NCBI RefSeq assembly: GCF_022606295.1 | Contig: NZ_JAHHZS010000011.1 | Location: 62,001 to 126,000, forward strand | Direction of reading: 5' to 3' | Length of the DNA: 64,000 nt | Source of the DNA: Arthrobacter bambusae | Lineage (GTDB): Bacteria > Actinomycetota > Actinomycetes > Actinomycetales > Micrococcaceae | In this document: one piece after another, positions 63,655 to 64,000 of the stretch | How the letters are laid out: each line of letters starts with the position of its first letter | Numbering within the stretch: the stretch's first letter is position 1 | The notes under the pieces: model-generated | The model's input: the letters and a program-made list of their open reading frames with translations, nothing else | What the model was told of the DNA's origin: nothing | The model's database searches: none | Translations under genes and position numbers: made by a program

Positions 63655-64000
63655 TGGCCGCCGGACGTGCCGTGCTCGCCATTGCGGCGAAAGACATCCT
63701 GACCTGGTTCCGCACGCCGTCGGCGATTCTGGCCAGCCTCCTGCCGCCTGTCGCGTTCATGCTGATCATCTTCGTGGTGGCCGGTGCGGTGGGCCGCAAC
63801 CCGGTGGCGCTGGTGGTGGAGGACAGCGGACCGCAGGCTCAACGACTCGTCTCGATCCTTGAGAACTCGGATGCCTTCCGCGTCCAGCGTGCCGACCCCG
63901 CTGAAGCCACACACCTGCTGGACACCCTTCAGGTTGCGGCGGTCATTACCGTGCCGGCCACGTTCGACGACGACTTCCGGGCACAGCGGCCCGACCCCGT
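63654..64000 (+). CDS. ABC-2 type permease 2 (partial, 3' end outside window)
   Basis: 115 residues visible. The ATG overlaps the stop of permease 1 (TAATG). Same architecture: an N-terminal helix (SILASLLPPVAFMLIIFVVA read with one substitution position uncertain) and the start of the extracytoplasmic domain with a VVEDSGPQAQRL segment parallel to VVMNDHGPLAERF in permease 1. A heterodimeric permease is implied. The gene continues beyond the window. Confidence 0.88.
   Translation, partial: MAAGRAVLAIAAKDILTWFRTPSAILASLLPPVAFMLIIFVVAGAVGRNPVALVVEDSGPQAQRLVSILENSDAFRVQRADPAEATHLLDTLQVAAVITVPATFDDDFRAQRPDP

Overview
This 64 kb window is GC-rich, gene-dense DNA with short intergenic gaps, many 4-bp start/stop overlaps and frequent GTG/TTG starts. 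Its genes (ClpC, a 180-kDa-class NAD-glutamate dehydrogenase, actinobacterial-style sugar ABC genes, a TPR-tailed ECF42-type sigma factor with DGPF partners, a form I CO dehydrogenase) point to a free-living soil actinobacterium, most likely an Arthrobacter/Pseudarthrobacter-type Micrococcaceae. That assignment is an inference from gene content, not a database match. No rRNA, tRNA, intact insertion sequence, prophage or CRISPR array was found.

Layout. (1) 0-5.8 kb, minus strand: a molybdenum formate dehydrogenase operon (catalytic subunit with Cys instead of Sec, four-cluster ferredoxin subunit, NrfD/PsrC-like membrane subunit) that runs directly into Mrp antiporter E and F subunits and leaves the window. 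(2) 5.8-10.1 kb: an ABC ATPase remnant, two MDR alcohol dehydrogenases and a GH15 glucoamylase/trehalase-like enzyme. (3) 10.2-14.4 kb: an SPW-repeat membrane protein and a xylose-type ABC importer whose ATPase and permease are one polypeptide. (4) 14.5-38.6 kb: mostly housekeeping and stress genes: SRPBCC and NmrA proteins, ClpC, YqeY, an HNH protein, a DUF1508 protein, a 4CL-like ligase, a deacetylase-glycosyltransferase fusion, NAD-GDH, CsbD, a CorA-like transporter, a phosphodiester glycosidase, phosphatases, an AI-2E family transporter, DUF1003 and a YbdK-like ligase.

(5) 38.7-51.1 kb: a self-contained catabolic island. A TetR regulator, a 32-bp repeat block, and a minus-strand MFS/P450/ferredoxin/ferredoxin reductase operon stand divergent from a plus-strand operon of two phosphotriesterase-family proteins, an FAD monooxygenase, an alpha/beta hydrolase, an MBL-fold hydrolase and a CocE/NonD hydrolase. 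The first phosphotriesterase paralogue has lost nearly every metal ligand while the second keeps them all. Three near-identical quasi-palindromes, two in the divergent promoter and one upstream of the TetR gene, look like the regulator's operators. The substrate is unknown; the P450 resembles the CYP199 group acting on aromatic acids, so an aromatic ether or ester is a reasonable guess. This island is the best candidate for an undescribed system.

(6) 51.0-54.4 kb: an ECF42-type sigma factor flanked by two DGPF/YCII proteins, followed by a DUF1326 protein and a membrane protein. (7) 54.65 kb to the end: a form I (AYXCSFR) aerobic CO dehydrogenase operon coxMSL, then an XdhC/CoxF protein fused to a YHS metal-binding domain, CoxD, CoxE, and a translationally coupled ABC-2 transporter (ATPase plus two permeases, the last cut by the window edge).

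Taken together the window supports trace-energy use (formate, CO), sugar uptake and degradation of an unidentified organic compound.
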